Program-made: the position numbers and the translations under genes
Notes under the pieces: generated by a model
Databases searched by the model: none
What the model was told of the DNA's origin: nothing
The model's input: only the letters and a program-made list of their open reading frames with translations
Shown here: positions 27,946 through 35,854 of the stretch, piece after piece
How positions within the stretch are numbered: position 1 is the first letter of the stretch
How the letters are laid out: every line of letters starts with the position of its first letter
Assembly: GCF_023715895.1 (NCBI RefSeq)
Contig: NZ_JAMBOO010000029.1
Coordinates: 1 to 53,257, forward strand
DNA from: Domibacillus indicus
Lineage (GTDB): Bacteria > Bacillota > Bacilli > Bacillales > Domibacillaceae
Direction: 5' to 3'
Length of the DNA stretch: 53,257 nucleotides

Positions 27946-27970
27946 ATACCTTTCCTCTCCATGAGTAAAC
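27946..27970 (-). promoter_or_regulatory. candidate sigma-B-type promoter of the gvp operon
   Basis: On the minus strand GTTTAC (27965-27970), 13 nt, then AGGTAT (27946-27951) match the sigma-B pattern GTTTAA-N12-14-GGGTAT with one mismatch per box. Transcription would start about 65 nt before gvpA. The -35 box lies inside a CCATG/CATGG inverted repeat (27959-27974). No comparable sigma-A promoter was seen nearer the gene. A start under general stress control is an inference. Confidence 0.5.
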
Positions 27971-28134
27971 ATGGTTTTTATAGGAATTAGGAACTGTTTT
28001 ATTAAATTCATTAAATATTTGTATTTAATGGATATATTATGAAAAACGTAATTTATGATAAATGCAATAAATAGCGAAGGATTTGTGTGCTTTGATCAGG
28101 TATGGTTTTGTTGAAGATATATATCTAAAAAAAA

Positions 28135-28172
28135 GGGCCCTAAACAAACAGAGATCTGTTTGTTTAGGGCCC
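28135..28172 (-). terminator. strong bidirectional terminator of the siderophore uptake operon
   Basis: An 18-bp perfect stem (GGGCCCTAAACAAACAGA and its complement, 2-nt centre) is flanked by A and T runs. It is located about 80 nt past the permease stop, shielding the gvp promoter from read-through. Confidence 0.93.
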
Positions 28173-28200
28173 TTTTTACATATGTTTCTTTTTTATCACC

Positions 28201-28228
28201 CAATCGCCCAGGCGTAAATGGGCGATTG
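28201..28228. repeat. 10-bp inverted repeat after the permease gene
   Basis: CAATCGCCCA (28201-28210) and TGGGCGATTG (28219-28228) form a perfect stem with an 8-nt loop 24 nt past the permease stop. No T run follows on the minus strand, so it is probably an mRNA 3'-end stabiliser or a partial terminator. Confidence 0.5.
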
Positions 28229-28251
28229 ACGTTTTACTTTCGAGGATTTTC

Positions 28252-29265
28252 TTACGCCTTCTTCCCTTCACGCCGCAGCAAATAAAGAAAATAAGGGGCA
28301 CCGATGACGGCTGTTACAATGCCGGCCGGTATTTCAATAGGAGGAAATAAGCCTCTTCCTAAACTGTCTGCTGCCAGCAAAAACAACGCGCCTATTAAAG
28401 CAGAAACCGGCAGCAAAAATTTATGCCGGGAACCGGTGAGCTTTCTTGCTACGTGAGGCGCGATCAATCCAATAAATCCGATTGATCCAATAGCCGCCAC
28501 ACACATTCCGATAATGATAACAGAGAGGCTGAGCAGCACATATCGCAGCTGCTTTGTTTTTTGCCCCAAACCCGTTGCCAGGTCATCGCCAAGGTTTAAT
28601 ATATCCAGTTTTGCAGACAGCAGCCAGAGTGCCATCCCAAACGGCACGCTTGGAAGCAGCATCCAAACCTGCTCCCAGCCTCTTCCCCACAAGCTTCCCG
28701 CCAGCCATAGAAGGGTGCTGTTTACGTCATCAGGAAACTTAATCATAAAATATTCAATACCCGCCTGGAAAATAGCACCGAGCGCAATCCCGATGAGCGC
28801 CAATGTGGCTGGCTTCACACCGTTTTTATGCGCAAATAGCATTAAAGCGGCTGCGGCCGCCGCCGCTCCGAGAAAAGCCGAAACGGGCAGCCAAAAAACA
28901 GGTGATTCTGGAAACAGGACAATCACAATCACTGCAGCCAGTCCGGCCCCTTTTGTGACACCAATCACATCCGGTGACGCAAGCGGGTTTCGCAATATTC
29001 CCTGCAGAACCGCACCGGCCATCGCCAGTCCTGCTCCAGCGATCATGGCAATATACAGCCGGGGCAGGCGGTACTCGTGAAGAATAAAGGCATGGCTGGA
29101 AGCGCCGGTTCCCGCTAAATCCGCCATAATATCTAGCGGTGAAATATAAACGGCCCCTACTCCAAGACTGACAGCCGATAAAAGCAACAGCAATACTGTC
29201 AAAATGAAAAGCAATACCAGAGGGCGTCTTTTTTTATTCAATGTTGTTTGTTCGGTTATTCTCAT
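28252..29265 (-). CDS. yfhA: FecCD-family iron-siderophore ABC permease (second)
   Basis: The protein has 337 residues and about nine to ten membrane helices. FecCD signatures include RLPRLYIAMIAGAGLAMAGA near residue 68, GILRNPLASPDVIGVTKGAGLAA and IGFIGLIAPHVARKLTG near 275. It overlaps the preceding permease gene by 4 nt (ATGA). The order binding protein, permease, permease without an ATPase matches yfiY-yfiZ-yfhA of B. subtilis (schizokinen/arthrobactin uptake), which borrows the YusV ATPase. Substrate transfer is by homology. Confidence 0.85.
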   Translation of the reverse strand: MRITEQTTLNKKRRPLVLLFILTVLLLLLSAVSLGVGAVYISPLDIMADLAGTGASSHAFILHEYRLPRLYIAMIAGAGLAMAGAVLQGILRNPLASPDVIGVTKGAGLAAVIVIVLFPESPVFWLPVSAFLGAAAAAAALMLFAHKNGVKPATLALIGIALGAIFQAGIEYFMIKFPDDVNSTLLWLAGSLWGRGWEQVWMLLPSVPFGMALWLLSAKLDILNLGDDLATGLGQKTKQLRYVLLSLSVIIIGMCVAAIGSIGFIGLIAPHVARKLTGSRHKFLLPVSALIGALFLLAADSLGRGLFPPIEIPAGIVTAVIGAPYFLYLLRREGKKA

Positions 29266-30290
29266 TGTTTAATGCCCCTTCCCTGCTTGGCTAAGTATAG
29301 GAAGAACGGAGCTCCGATCAAGGCGGTCACAATTCCAACCGGTGATTCAAACGGATACGCAATAAAACGGGAAAGAATATCCGCATACACAACAAGAAGT
29401 GCGCCAAACAGAGCCGAAAACGGAATGATTCTTCGATAATCCCCGCCAACGAGTTTTTTTACAATGTGAGGGACAATCAAGCCGACAAAACCGACCGGTC
29501 CTGCCACTGCAACAGATGCTCCTGCCAGCACAATCACCAGCAGTCCCGCCAGAATTCGAATTTGTGTCACTTTTTGTCCAAGGCCCTGTGCCAGGCTTTC
29601 TCCTAACACAAGAATAGAGATCGACCTGGAAAGCGCGGCAGCTAAAATCAATCCGCCAAGTGACCATGGAAGAATCAATTCTACATGCGTCCAGCTTTTT
29701 CCGTTTATTGCGCCGACCATCCAGTAGAGAGCATCCTTGCCCTGATCACTAAAAAGAACGACTCCCTGTGTTAAGGAAGACAGAAAAAAGTGAACGGCCA
29801 TTCCGGCCAGTGCAAGTTTAACCGGTGTCATTCCGCCGCCTGAAGCGAAAGAGTATACAATCACGCCTCCCAAGGCTGCTCCTAAAAACGCCGCATATAC
29901 GAGAGAAGCAGAAGAAAGACCCGGAAAAAGAACGAGTGACGAAACGACAAACAAGGATGCTCCGGCATTTACGCCAAACACTTGCGGAGAAGCCAGTGCA
30001 TTTTTCGTAATCGCCTGCATGAGGGCTCCAGCAACAGCGAGACTGGCTCCCACGAGAACGCCAATCACCGCCCGCGGCAGGCGCAGCGTCCGAATAATCA
30101 CCTGTTCTTTTGATTCATCCCAATGGATAAAAGAATGAAGAACAGTCTGCGCTTTTATATCGGCAGCGCCTACTGAAATGCTAAGAACGATGCCTATTAA
30201 TAATAAAATGGTTCCAATTAAAGCGGTAAGATATGTCGTTACTTTTTGTTTTGATGCTCTGTTCATTTCGTTCCCAACACTTCCTGACAA
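29262..30290 (-). CDS. yfiZ: FecCD-family iron-siderophore ABC permease (first)
   Basis: The protein has 342 residues, also a FecCD permease: RLPRAVIGVLVGASLAVAGA, ITKNALASPQVFGVNAGASL and VGFVGLIVPHIVKKLVGGDYR are the typical loops and the ATPase-contact region. It is followed by the second permease with a 4-nt overlap, so the two form a heterodimeric channel. It is separated from the binding protein by 52 nt carrying a stem-loop. The start at 30290 is preceded only by a weak site. An internal ATG at residue 8 (MNRASK) is possible. Confidence 0.85.
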   Translation of the reverse strand: MSGSVGNEMNRASKQKVTTYLTALIGTILLLIGIVLSISVGAADIKAQTVLHSFIHWDESKEQVIIRTLRLPRAVIGVLVGASLAVAGALMQAITKNALASPQVFGVNAGASLFVVSSLVLFPGLSSASLVYAAFLGAALGGVIVYSFASGGGMTPVKLALAGMAVHFFLSSLTQGVVLFSDQGKDALYWMVGAINGKSWTHVELILPWSLGGLILAAALSRSISILVLGESLAQGLGQKVTQIRILAGLLVIVLAGASVAVAGPVGFVGLIVPHIVKKLVGGDYRRIIPFSALFGALLVVYADILSRFIAYPFESPVGIVTALIGAPFFLYLAKQGRGIKQ

Positions 30291-30301
30291 GATTTAAACA
30301 G

Positions 30302-30338
30302 AAAAGGAAGCAAGGAGACGTTTCCTTACTTCCTTTTT
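30302..30338. terminator. stem-loop between yfiY and yfiZ genes
   Basis: AAAAGGAAG-C-AAGGA pairs with TCCTT-A-CTTCCTTTT. The T run is better on the plus strand. Placed between binding protein and permeases, it probably acts as a leaky attenuator or 3' stabiliser giving more binding protein than permease, a frequent layout in ABC operons. Confidence 0.6.
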
Positions 30339-30342
30339 TGTT

Positions 30343-31320
30343 TTATTTGTTTTCACCAAGCATTTTCAGCATATCGGCACCAATCGCTTCGGCAGAGGCA
30401 ACTCCGCGGAATCTTGTCCACAAGTCACGGTCCACGTCATACACTTGTCCATTTTTAACTGCTTTTAAGTTTTTCCAGAGCGGATTGTTTTTCCATTCAT
30501 CCGTAATGAGCTTGCCATCATTATTGGCTAAAAGTAAAATATCCGGATCAATTTCTACAAGCTGCTCTAAATTCATTTCAGCATAAGGCTCTTCCTGCTG
30601 GATCGCATTTTTGAATCCAAGGTGCTCAAGAAGTTCACCGTCATAAGAAGAAGATGTATGTGCCTGGAATGATGTATCCCGAACAACAGCAGGCAAAATC
30701 GTCGCGTTTGGATCTGCTTTCAGCTTTGCTTTTGTTTCTTCAATCGTTTTTTCATGTTCAGCCAGTCTCGTTTTGGCTTCCTCTTCTTTTCCGACCGCCT
30801 GGGCAATCGTATTAAAAGCATCCAGGTTTTCCTGGTATGTGGATTCACGGCTTTTCAGTACAATCGTTGGAGCAATTTTCTGCAAGTCTTCATATACATT
30901 TTTATGGCGTTCTGCATCTGCAATAATCAAATCCGGCTGAAGAGAGCTGATCACTTCCAGGTTCGGCTGCTCACGTGTTCCTACAGATGTATAGTCTGTT
31001 TCTTTCCCAACAAGCTTTGCAATCATCTCTTTCTTTTCATCGTCTGCGATCCCAGCGGCATCTATGCCAAGTGCATTCAATGAATCTACAAACGATAATT
31101 CAAGCGCTACAACTTTCTTAGGTGTACCCTCGATTTCCGTTTCCCCCATCTCATGGGTGATCGTTTTGGTATTCCCGCTTTCTGTTTGGCCAGCGCTTTG
31201 GGCGTTTTCGGAATCTGCTGCTTTTTGTGTACTGCTGCAGCCCGACAAGGCTAATAGAAAAGCAATGGCTAAAAGCAGACCGGCTCCTTTTACAGAACCT
31301 GTTTTCATCCACTTCAACAT
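30343..31320 (-). CDS. yfiY: iron-siderophore ABC transporter substrate-binding lipoprotein
   Basis: The protein has 325 residues, the same length as B. subtilis YfiY. Residues 1-~28 form a lipoprotein signal with lipobox LALSGC. Two lobes of the FepB/BtuF fold follow: VVALELSFVDSLNALGI, LQPDLIIADAERH and IDPDILLLANN. GAGAGG lies about 9-12 nt before the ATG. It would be anchored outside the membrane to capture hydroxamate-citrate siderophores and hand them to the two permeases. A Fur box lies 50-68 nt upstream of the start. Confidence 0.88.
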   Translation of the reverse strand: MLKWMKTGSVKGAGLLLAIAFLLALSGCSSTQKAADSENAQSAGQTESGNTKTITHEMGETEIEGTPKKVVALELSFVDSLNALGIDAAGIADDEKKEMIAKLVGKETDYTSVGTREQPNLEVISSLQPDLIIADAERHKNVYEDLQKIAPTIVLKSRESTYQENLDAFNTIAQAVGKEEEAKTRLAEHEKTIEETKAKLKADPNATILPAVVRDTSFQAHTSSSYDGELLEHLGFKNAIQQEEPYAEMNLEQLVEIDPDILLLANNDGKLITDEWKNNPLWKNLKAVKNGQVYDVDRDLWTRFRGVASAEAIGADMLKMLGENK

Positions 31321-31685
31321 GGCAAATAACTTCCTCTCTGTTGCTAATATGTATGATGTTTTGCTCTTTGATAATGATTATCATTTTTACACAAAGAAGA
31401 CGCAAGGTTATGTACATTGTGTTTTTTAAAAAAATTAAATCTAAGTGAATACTTTCACACAAAGTAAAAAACTGCTTGCATCCCCCTTTTTTTCTTCTTT
31501 TAAGAAAAAAAGCCTTCTTGGTTTGATTCTCTTTATTAAAAATAATTTTTTTCCCGTTTCCTGCATAAGCATTACAAAAGCCTTTTATAAAATCCAGGCT
31601 GCAATCATAAAAAAAACAGGACAACCATGGTGAACCGGGCCTCGCTTCATTTGCATATATTACTATAAAGAGGAGCTGTCTTGAT
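31321..31685. other. divergent intergenic region with Fur box
   Basis: This 365-bp AT-rich region holds the Fur box (31370-31388) and promoter of the siderophore operon and, on the other side, the leader of ykuK. Long T and A tracts occur at 31488-31560. No gene is supported here. Confidence 0.55.
31370..31388 (-). promoter_or_regulatory. Fur box
   Basis: GATAATGATTATCATTTTT matches the 19-bp Fur consensus GATAATGATTATCATTATC at 16 of 19 positions, including the whole 15-bp core TGATAATGATTATCA one base to the left. Located 50 nt upstream of the binding-protein start, it gives iron repression. Confidence 0.93.
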
Positions 31686-32234
31686 ATGAATCATTCTTTT
31701 CCTTCTTCCCATCAACCGGATTTACGATTCAGGACAATCAATCAAAAAGGACTTACCTTTGAAGATGTATTTCATCAAATTCTCTGGTTTATGAGCCAGG
31801 ACCCTGGCGGAAAATATCGGCTTATGATCGGTTCCGATTCGCAGGTTCATGGAAACGAAACCGTTTTTGCCACTGTCATTGTGATTCACCGCAAAGGAAA
31901 AGGGGCATGGGCTTTTCTGCGAAAAATCCGCTATCCACGAAGATACGAAAATTTGTATGAAAAAATCTCTACTGAAACATCGCTTACAGAAGAAATCGCC
32001 AGCTTATTTACTGAGGAACATAAAATGCAGATGATTGATATTGTTCTGCCTTACATTTATAAAGGCTCATCTTTCACGATAGAAGGGCATATTGATATTG
32101 GATCGGAGCAGCAAAATAAAACGAGGATCTTTATAAAAGAGATGGTTTCCAGAATGCAGTCTGCAGGGCTGGAGCCAAAGATTAAGCCGGATTCGATCGC
32201 CGCATACGGAGTCGCCAACCGCCATACAAAGTAA
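31686..32234 (+). CDS. ykuK: YkuK family protein (DUF458, RNase H-like fold)
   Basis: The protein has 182 residues. The family hallmark GSDSQVHGNETVFATVIVIHRKGKGAW occurs in two parts near residue 50 (GSDSQVHGNETVF, then HRKGKGAWAFLRK), with IDIVLPYIYKGSSFTIEGHIDIG and AAYGVANRH at the end. The conserved Asp pattern resembles ribonuclease H-like folds, but no activity is established. In B. subtilis ykuK is sporulation/stress associated as far as I recall. AGAGGAG precedes the ATG. It is transcribed alone, divergent from the siderophore operon. Confidence 0.85.
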   Translation: MNHSFPSSHQPDLRFRTINQKGLTFEDVFHQILWFMSQDPGGKYRLMIGSDSQVHGNETVFATVIVIHRKGKGAWAFLRKIRYPRRYENLYEKISTETSLTEEIASLFTEEHKMQMIDIVLPYIYKGSSFTIEGHIDIGSEQQNKTRIFIKEMVSRMQSAGLEPKIKPDSIAAYGVANRHTK

Positions 32235-32374
32235 GAGTTTTAGTTTAAGAAAGCGGAAGCACTACACCCCCTTTTTGTCCTGCTTTTTATTTTTCCCTCC
32301 ATCCCCTTTGCTTTTTCTTTTTTTGTGCAGCCGCTTTCCCCCCACTCAAAAACCTCTTTTACATAAGCAGAAAA

Positions 32375-32401
32375 CCCCTATCTTTTTTAAAAGAATAGGG
32401 G
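32375..32401 (-). terminator. terminator of the intact aminotransferase gene
   Basis: CCCCTAT and ATAGGGG arms surround an A/T-rich inner stem, and TTTTC follows on the minus strand. It lies 12 nt past the aminotransferase stop. Confidence 0.82.
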
Positions 32402-32412
32402 CTTAAACCGTA

Positions 32413-33768
32413 TTATAGTTCTGTAAATACTTTTTTGAGTACAAAAATGATAAAATCTACATCCTCGTCTGTGCAGGACAGCGGCGGACTCAATGTCAGC
32501 ACGTTATTGGATCCTTCTACCGTATCTCCGTTCTTGCCAATAATCAATCCTTCTTTTTTACAGGCAGCGATCAAGCTGGCAACCCGCTCAGCTGATGCGG
32601 GCTCTTTTGTTTCTTTGTTTTCAACCATCTCAATCCCGAGCAAAAACCCGAGCCCGCGAATATCGCCGACGTGCGGATGTTCCTTCAGCTCCGCCAGTTC
32701 TGTTTGCAGGCGGGCGCCAAGAAGTTCAGAACGTTCCACCAAGCGCTCCCGCTCAATAATCTCCAGGTTTTTCAGTGCGACGGCGCAGGCAGCCGGATTG
32801 CCGCCGAACGTATTGATATGGCGGAAGTGGCTGTTTTCAGCACTGTTTTTAAACGTTTCATAAATATCTTTACGCACAGCCGTAACCGAAAGCGGCAGAT
32901 AAGCACTCGTCAGCCCTTTCGCCATGGTGATGATATCCGGCTTTATGCCGAAATGCTGATGTCCAAAATATTTGCCGGTCCGGCCAAAGCCGCAGATCAC
33001 TTCATCGATAATAAGCAAAATACCGTATTTACGGCAGATTTCCTGTACCTTTTCCATGTAAACCGGGTGCGGTGTTAAAATGCCTCCGCCTGTAATAAGC
33101 GGTTCCATAATAATACCTGCAATTGTTTCTTTCTGCTCCCAGATGATTTTTTGCTCAAATTCTTCTGCCCGCATGATATTATAGTCTTCAACAGACATCC
33201 CGGCTGGCCGGCGGTAAGAATCCGGCGGCGAAACATGCAAAAAGCCAGGTGCAAGCGGTTCATATTTAAATTTGCGAAGCGCCTGTCCTGTAGCGGACAG
33301 GGCACCCATTGAACTGCCGTGATAAGCCCGGTGCCGTGATAAGAATTTAAACCGGGACGGCTCTCCATTTTGCTGATGAAACTGGCGGGCAAGCTTAAAC
33401 GCTACTTCATTTGCATCGGAACCGCTGTTGGAGTAAAAAATCATATATCCTCCGCCCAGCAGCTCATTCAGCTTTTCGGCCAGTTCAATAGCCGGAACAT
33501 GACTTTGTGTCATGGGTACATACGCCATTTCTAGCATTTGGTCATATGCGGCTTTCGCCAGCTCTTCCCTGCCATAACCAACATTGACGCACCAAAGCCC
33601 TGACATCCCATCTAAATAACGGTCCCCCTGGTGATCTGTAATCCAGGCACCCTGACCGCTTTGAATGACCATAGGCGGTTTTTCTTCAATATAAGGAGAA
33701 ATATGATGCCAAACATTCGCCCGGTCTTTTTCAATCAGTGACGATACATCTGTTTTTGCTGTTTTCAT
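32413..33768 (-). CDS. class-III omega-amino acid:pyruvate aminotransferase (PLP)
   Basis: The protein has 451 residues. Class-III signatures include YLDGMSGLWCVNVGYG, YSNSGSDANEVAFKLAR, YHGSSMGALSATG, IDEVICGFGRTGKYFGHQ and the PLP-lysine in TMAKGLTSAYLPL (about residue 289). It belongs to the group that includes beta-alanine:pyruvate, taurine:pyruvate and YhxA-type transaminases. It neighbours a divergent PucR-type regulator, a carbon-nitrogen hydrolase and an acylating semialdehyde dehydrogenase. A pathway beta-ureido acid or amide to beta-amino acid, to semialdehyde, to acyl-CoA is therefore plausible. AAAGGAG precedes the ATG. A second, broken paralogue lies at 39131-40469. Confidence 0.88.
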   Translation of the reverse strand: MKTAKTDVSSLIEKDRANVWHHISPYIEEKPPMVIQSGQGAWITDHQGDRYLDGMSGLWCVNVGYGREELAKAAYDQMLEMAYVPMTQSHVPAIELAEKLNELLGGGYMIFYSNSGSDANEVAFKLARQFHQQNGEPSRFKFLSRHRAYHGSSMGALSATGQALRKFKYEPLAPGFLHVSPPDSYRRPAGMSVEDYNIMRAEEFEQKIIWEQKETIAGIIMEPLITGGGILTPHPVYMEKVQEICRKYGILLIIDEVICGFGRTGKYFGHQHFGIKPDIITMAKGLTSAYLPLSVTAVRKDIYETFKNSAENSHFRHINTFGGNPAACAVALKNLEIIERERLVERSELLGARLQTELAELKEHPHVGDIRGLGFLLGIEMVENKETKEPASAERVASLIAACKKEGLIIGKNGDTVEGSNNVLTLSPPLSCTDEDVDFIIFVLKKVFTEL

Positions 33769-33822
33769 GTTTATCGCTCCTTTATCTTGATATCGCCAGA
33801 AAAGTTCTTTTCCGTTTCATTT

Positions 33823-33833
33823 GACACATTGTC
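33823..33833. promoter_or_regulatory. GACA-N3-TGT site 1 (upstream of aminotransferase)
   Basis: GACACATTGTC is a perfect interrupted palindrome (GACA-CAT-TGTC) 55 nt upstream of the aminotransferase start and 158 nt upstream of the divergent pucR-type gene. It is one of five GACA-N3-TGT sites in this catabolic island. Confidence 0.5.
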
Positions 33834-33938
33834 TCTTTGAAAAAAAACAGATTGGCAGAAAATCTTACATAAATGGATGAATGCTGATTGAATTTCTGTC
33901 ATACTTTAATTTACAAATTATTCGAATAATTTTCATGT

Positions 33939-33948
33939 GACATAGTGT
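33939..33948. promoter_or_regulatory. GACA-N3-TGT site 2 (upstream of the PucR-type gene)
   Basis: GACATAGTGT followed by AAAATAATTAA lies 44-53 nt upstream of the PucR-type regulator, suggesting autoregulation. Same motif as sites at 33823, 38283, 38994 and 42048. Confidence 0.5.
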
Positions 33949-33991
33949 AAAATAATTAACCTGCTAAAGTGGACGAATTGGAGGCAGCCGT

Positions 33992-35629
33992 ATGAAAAAA
34001 ATTGAATTGACGATCAATGAAATTTTAAAGCGGGAGACTTTTCGCAATGCCAGGCTTCTTGCCGGAACAAAAGGGCTGCATCGCCCGATCAAGTGGTCCC
34101 ATATTTTAGAAGTAAAAGACTTTGATATGCTCATTAATGGCGGCGAGCTGATTTTAACAACAGGCATTAGTTTTCCTGACGATATATTGACGCAACTTGA
34201 CTATATAAGCAGACTTATTGCTAAACAAGCAGCCGGCTTGTGTATTGAGTTTGGCTCTTCCGTAACTAGTCTTCCATCAGAAGTGTTATCATTTGCTGAC
34301 CAGCATCATTTCCCAATTATTGTATTTGAGAAAACGGTTAAGTTCGTTGATATCACCCATGACTTGCATACGATGCTCATTAACCGCCATCAGCGGATGC
34401 TGTCTGATCTGGATCATTTATCGAGCCGGTTTATGCGTCTTTCCCTGGCACCGAATGGCATCTTTAAAATCCTGCAGGAGATGTATGGTTATTTTCAGCA
34501 GCCGGTTTTCTTTCTTTCTGAAGGAAGCAAATCCTTTTACTGCCCGGCTGATACAAAAGACCAGGAAGCCGTTCTGCGAGCGATGCTGTACAGCGAGCAG
34601 CCGGATGGACTGTCTGGCCGTCTTCTTACCGTAAACGGAACAGTGTATGCGGTAAAGCCTGTTCAAGTGTTTGAGCAGGTTCGGGGGTATCTTTGCCTGC
34701 AAATCAGCGATTCCTTCTATGATGATTTTTTCCTACTCGTTCTTGATCGTGCTGGACTGGCTGTTTCACAAATTTTGCTTCGCACGCAAACACTTGAGGA
34801 ACGAAAACAGCATGCAGAAGATGAGCTTGTGCGCAGTCTTTTGCAGGGGAAAGAAGTCCGGGCGGAACATTTGAGCACGTATGTATCGGCAGCGGTTCAT
34901 CAAATGCATTATCGTGTATGTGTGATTCAGTTGAATGCCAGCCAGTCCAATAAAACGGATTGGGAAGAATGGAAACTTCAGCAGACAATGCAAATCCGCT
35001 CTTTGTTTCAAAAGCATGGATGTATACCGGCTCTTTCTACAAGTAATCATGAAATCGCCGTGCTTGCTTTTTTTAGACCGTCTGAAACGGGCACTTATGA
35101 TAAATTCAGCCGCATTACAGAAACGATCAGCCAGATGAAAGCCTTTATTTCTTCTCCTGTCTGTATTGGTGTGAGCAGTGTTTTTACGCACCTTTCTAAA
35201 ACGAAGGAAGCCTATGATGAATCAAAAGAAAGTCTGGAGCTACAGCGATCCGGCATTACAGTCAGCCCTTTTTATGAAAAGTTAGGCATTTACCGGCTGC
35301 TTTTTGGGTTGCAGAAAAGCGGACTGCTTGATCGGTATGTGCATGACTATCTTTTCCCTGTACTTGAGTATGACACCAAAACAAATGGCAGCCTGCTGGA
35401 GACGTTAGCCGTATATTTAGAATGCGGCGGCTCCAAAAAAGAAGCAGCCCAAAAATTATTTATCGTCCGCCAGACTCTTTATCACCGGCTCTCAAAATTA
35501 GAATCACTGCTTGGTGAGAACTTTATGGAGCCTGTTAATCGGCTTGCTTTAGAAGCTGCTGTGCAAGCTTATAAGTGGCAGACCGGCCAAATGTCTCAAG
35601 AGCCCTCTTTTCAGCATGATGTACTGTGA
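33992..35629 (+). CDS. PucR-type transcriptional regulator
   Basis: The protein has 545 residues. The N-terminal PucR domain (residues ~1-130) starts LTINEILKRETFRNARLLAG and includes the GGELILTTG motif. A GGDEF-like/PucR middle domain follows, and the C-terminal HTH_30 (about 485-530) has YLECGGSKKEAAQKLFIVRQTLYHRLSKLE. Members usually activate nearby purine, amino-acid or polyamine catabolic genes in response to the substrate. GGAGG lies seven nt before the ATG. It is transcribed divergently from the aminotransferase, and is the only regulator in the island, so it is the natural binder of the GACA-N3-TGT sites (inference). Confidence 0.9.
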   Translation: MKKIELTINEILKRETFRNARLLAGTKGLHRPIKWSHILEVKDFDMLINGGELILTTGISFPDDILTQLDYISRLIAKQAAGLCIEFGSSVTSLPSEVLSFADQHHFPIIVFEKTVKFVDITHDLHTMLINRHQRMLSDLDHLSSRFMRLSLAPNGIFKILQEMYGYFQQPVFFLSEGSKSFYCPADTKDQEAVLRAMLYSEQPDGLSGRLLTVNGTVYAVKPVQVFEQVRGYLCLQISDSFYDDFFLLVLDRAGLAVSQILLRTQTLEERKQHAEDELVRSLLQGKEVRAEHLSTYVSAAVHQMHYRVCVIQLNASQSNKTDWEEWKLQQTMQIRSLFQKHGCIPALSTSNHEIAVLAFFRPSETGTYDKFSRITETISQMKAFISSPVCIGVSSVFTHLSKTKEAYDESKESLELQRSGITVSPFYEKLGIYRLLFGLQKSGLLDRYVHDYLFPVLEYDTKTNGSLLETLAVYLECGGSKKEAAQKLFIVRQTLYHRLSKLESLLGENFMEPVNRLALEAAVQAYKWQTGQMSQEPSFQHDVL

Positions 35630-35630
35630 A

Positions 35631-35660
35631 AAACGCCCCAGACGAATGTCCAGGGCGTTT
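35631..35660. terminator. bidirectional terminator between the PucR-type gene and the symporter operon
   Basis: AAACGCCC (35631-35638) and GGGCGTTT (35653-35660) flank a 14-nt loop, with TTC-rich sequence on one side and A's on the other. It serves convergent genes ending at 35629 (+) and 35670 (-). Confidence 0.85.
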
Positions 35661-35669
35661 CTTCTTATA

Positions 35670-35837
35670 TCAAGATGTAAGTTCTTGGTTTTTCTCTGGC
35701 TGCTCGGGATTTTTCTCGGCTACAGCCGGCCTACGAAAAAAGATATCTTTTATGCAGGCAGCGGCAATAAACAGCATGCCTGCGGCGCACCAGACAAACA
35801 AAAATCCGTAAAATAGTTTAAACACCTCAAGCGACAT
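35670..35837 (-). CDS. 55-residue membrane protein, symporter small accessory protein
   Basis: An ATG at 35837 with GAGGGGAGA about 9 nt upstream opens a 55-codon frame ending in TGA. The product starts MSLEVFKLFYGFLFVWC, has one long hydrophobic helix (residues ~7-28), then KDIFFRRPAV and a Glu/Lys/Pro-rich tail. It lies 17 nt downstream of the sodium:solute symporter gene on the same strand. Many SSS-family transporters are paired with such single-helix accessory proteins, so it is likely a subunit or stabiliser. No catalytic residue is seen. Confidence 0.75.
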   Translation of the reverse strand: MSLEVFKLFYGFLFVWCAAGMLFIAAACIKDIFFRRPAVAEKNPEQPEKNQELTS

Positions 35838-35854
35838 GTGATCCGTCTCCCCTC

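Larger units (their letters stand above)
27874..28251. other. gvpA upstream region and convergent-side terminator region
   Basis: This 378-bp stretch holds the gvp leader (27874-27940), the candidate promoter, an AT-rich upstream part, a very strong stem-loop (28135-28172) and a second inverted repeat (CAATCGCCCA/TGGGCGATTG, 28201-28228). No additional gene is supported. Confidence 0.6.

Noticed and set aside
27874-28011. N-terminal extension of GvpA to 28011
   Set aside because: No GvpA has such a head. The ATG at 27873 has its own Shine-Dalgarno. The candidate promoter lies within the extension.
31151-31624. 157-codon minus-strand frame over the siderophore binding-protein start
   Set aside because: Overlaps the 5' end of the binding-protein gene and the Fur box in another frame. 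Composition is not protein-like and no start signal is present.
33845-33880. Possible sigma-54 promoter (TTGGCAG ... TTACA) upstream of the PucR-type gene
   Set aside because: The spacing is off by one and the GC of the -12 box is missing. The PucR-type regulator has no sigma-54 interaction domain.
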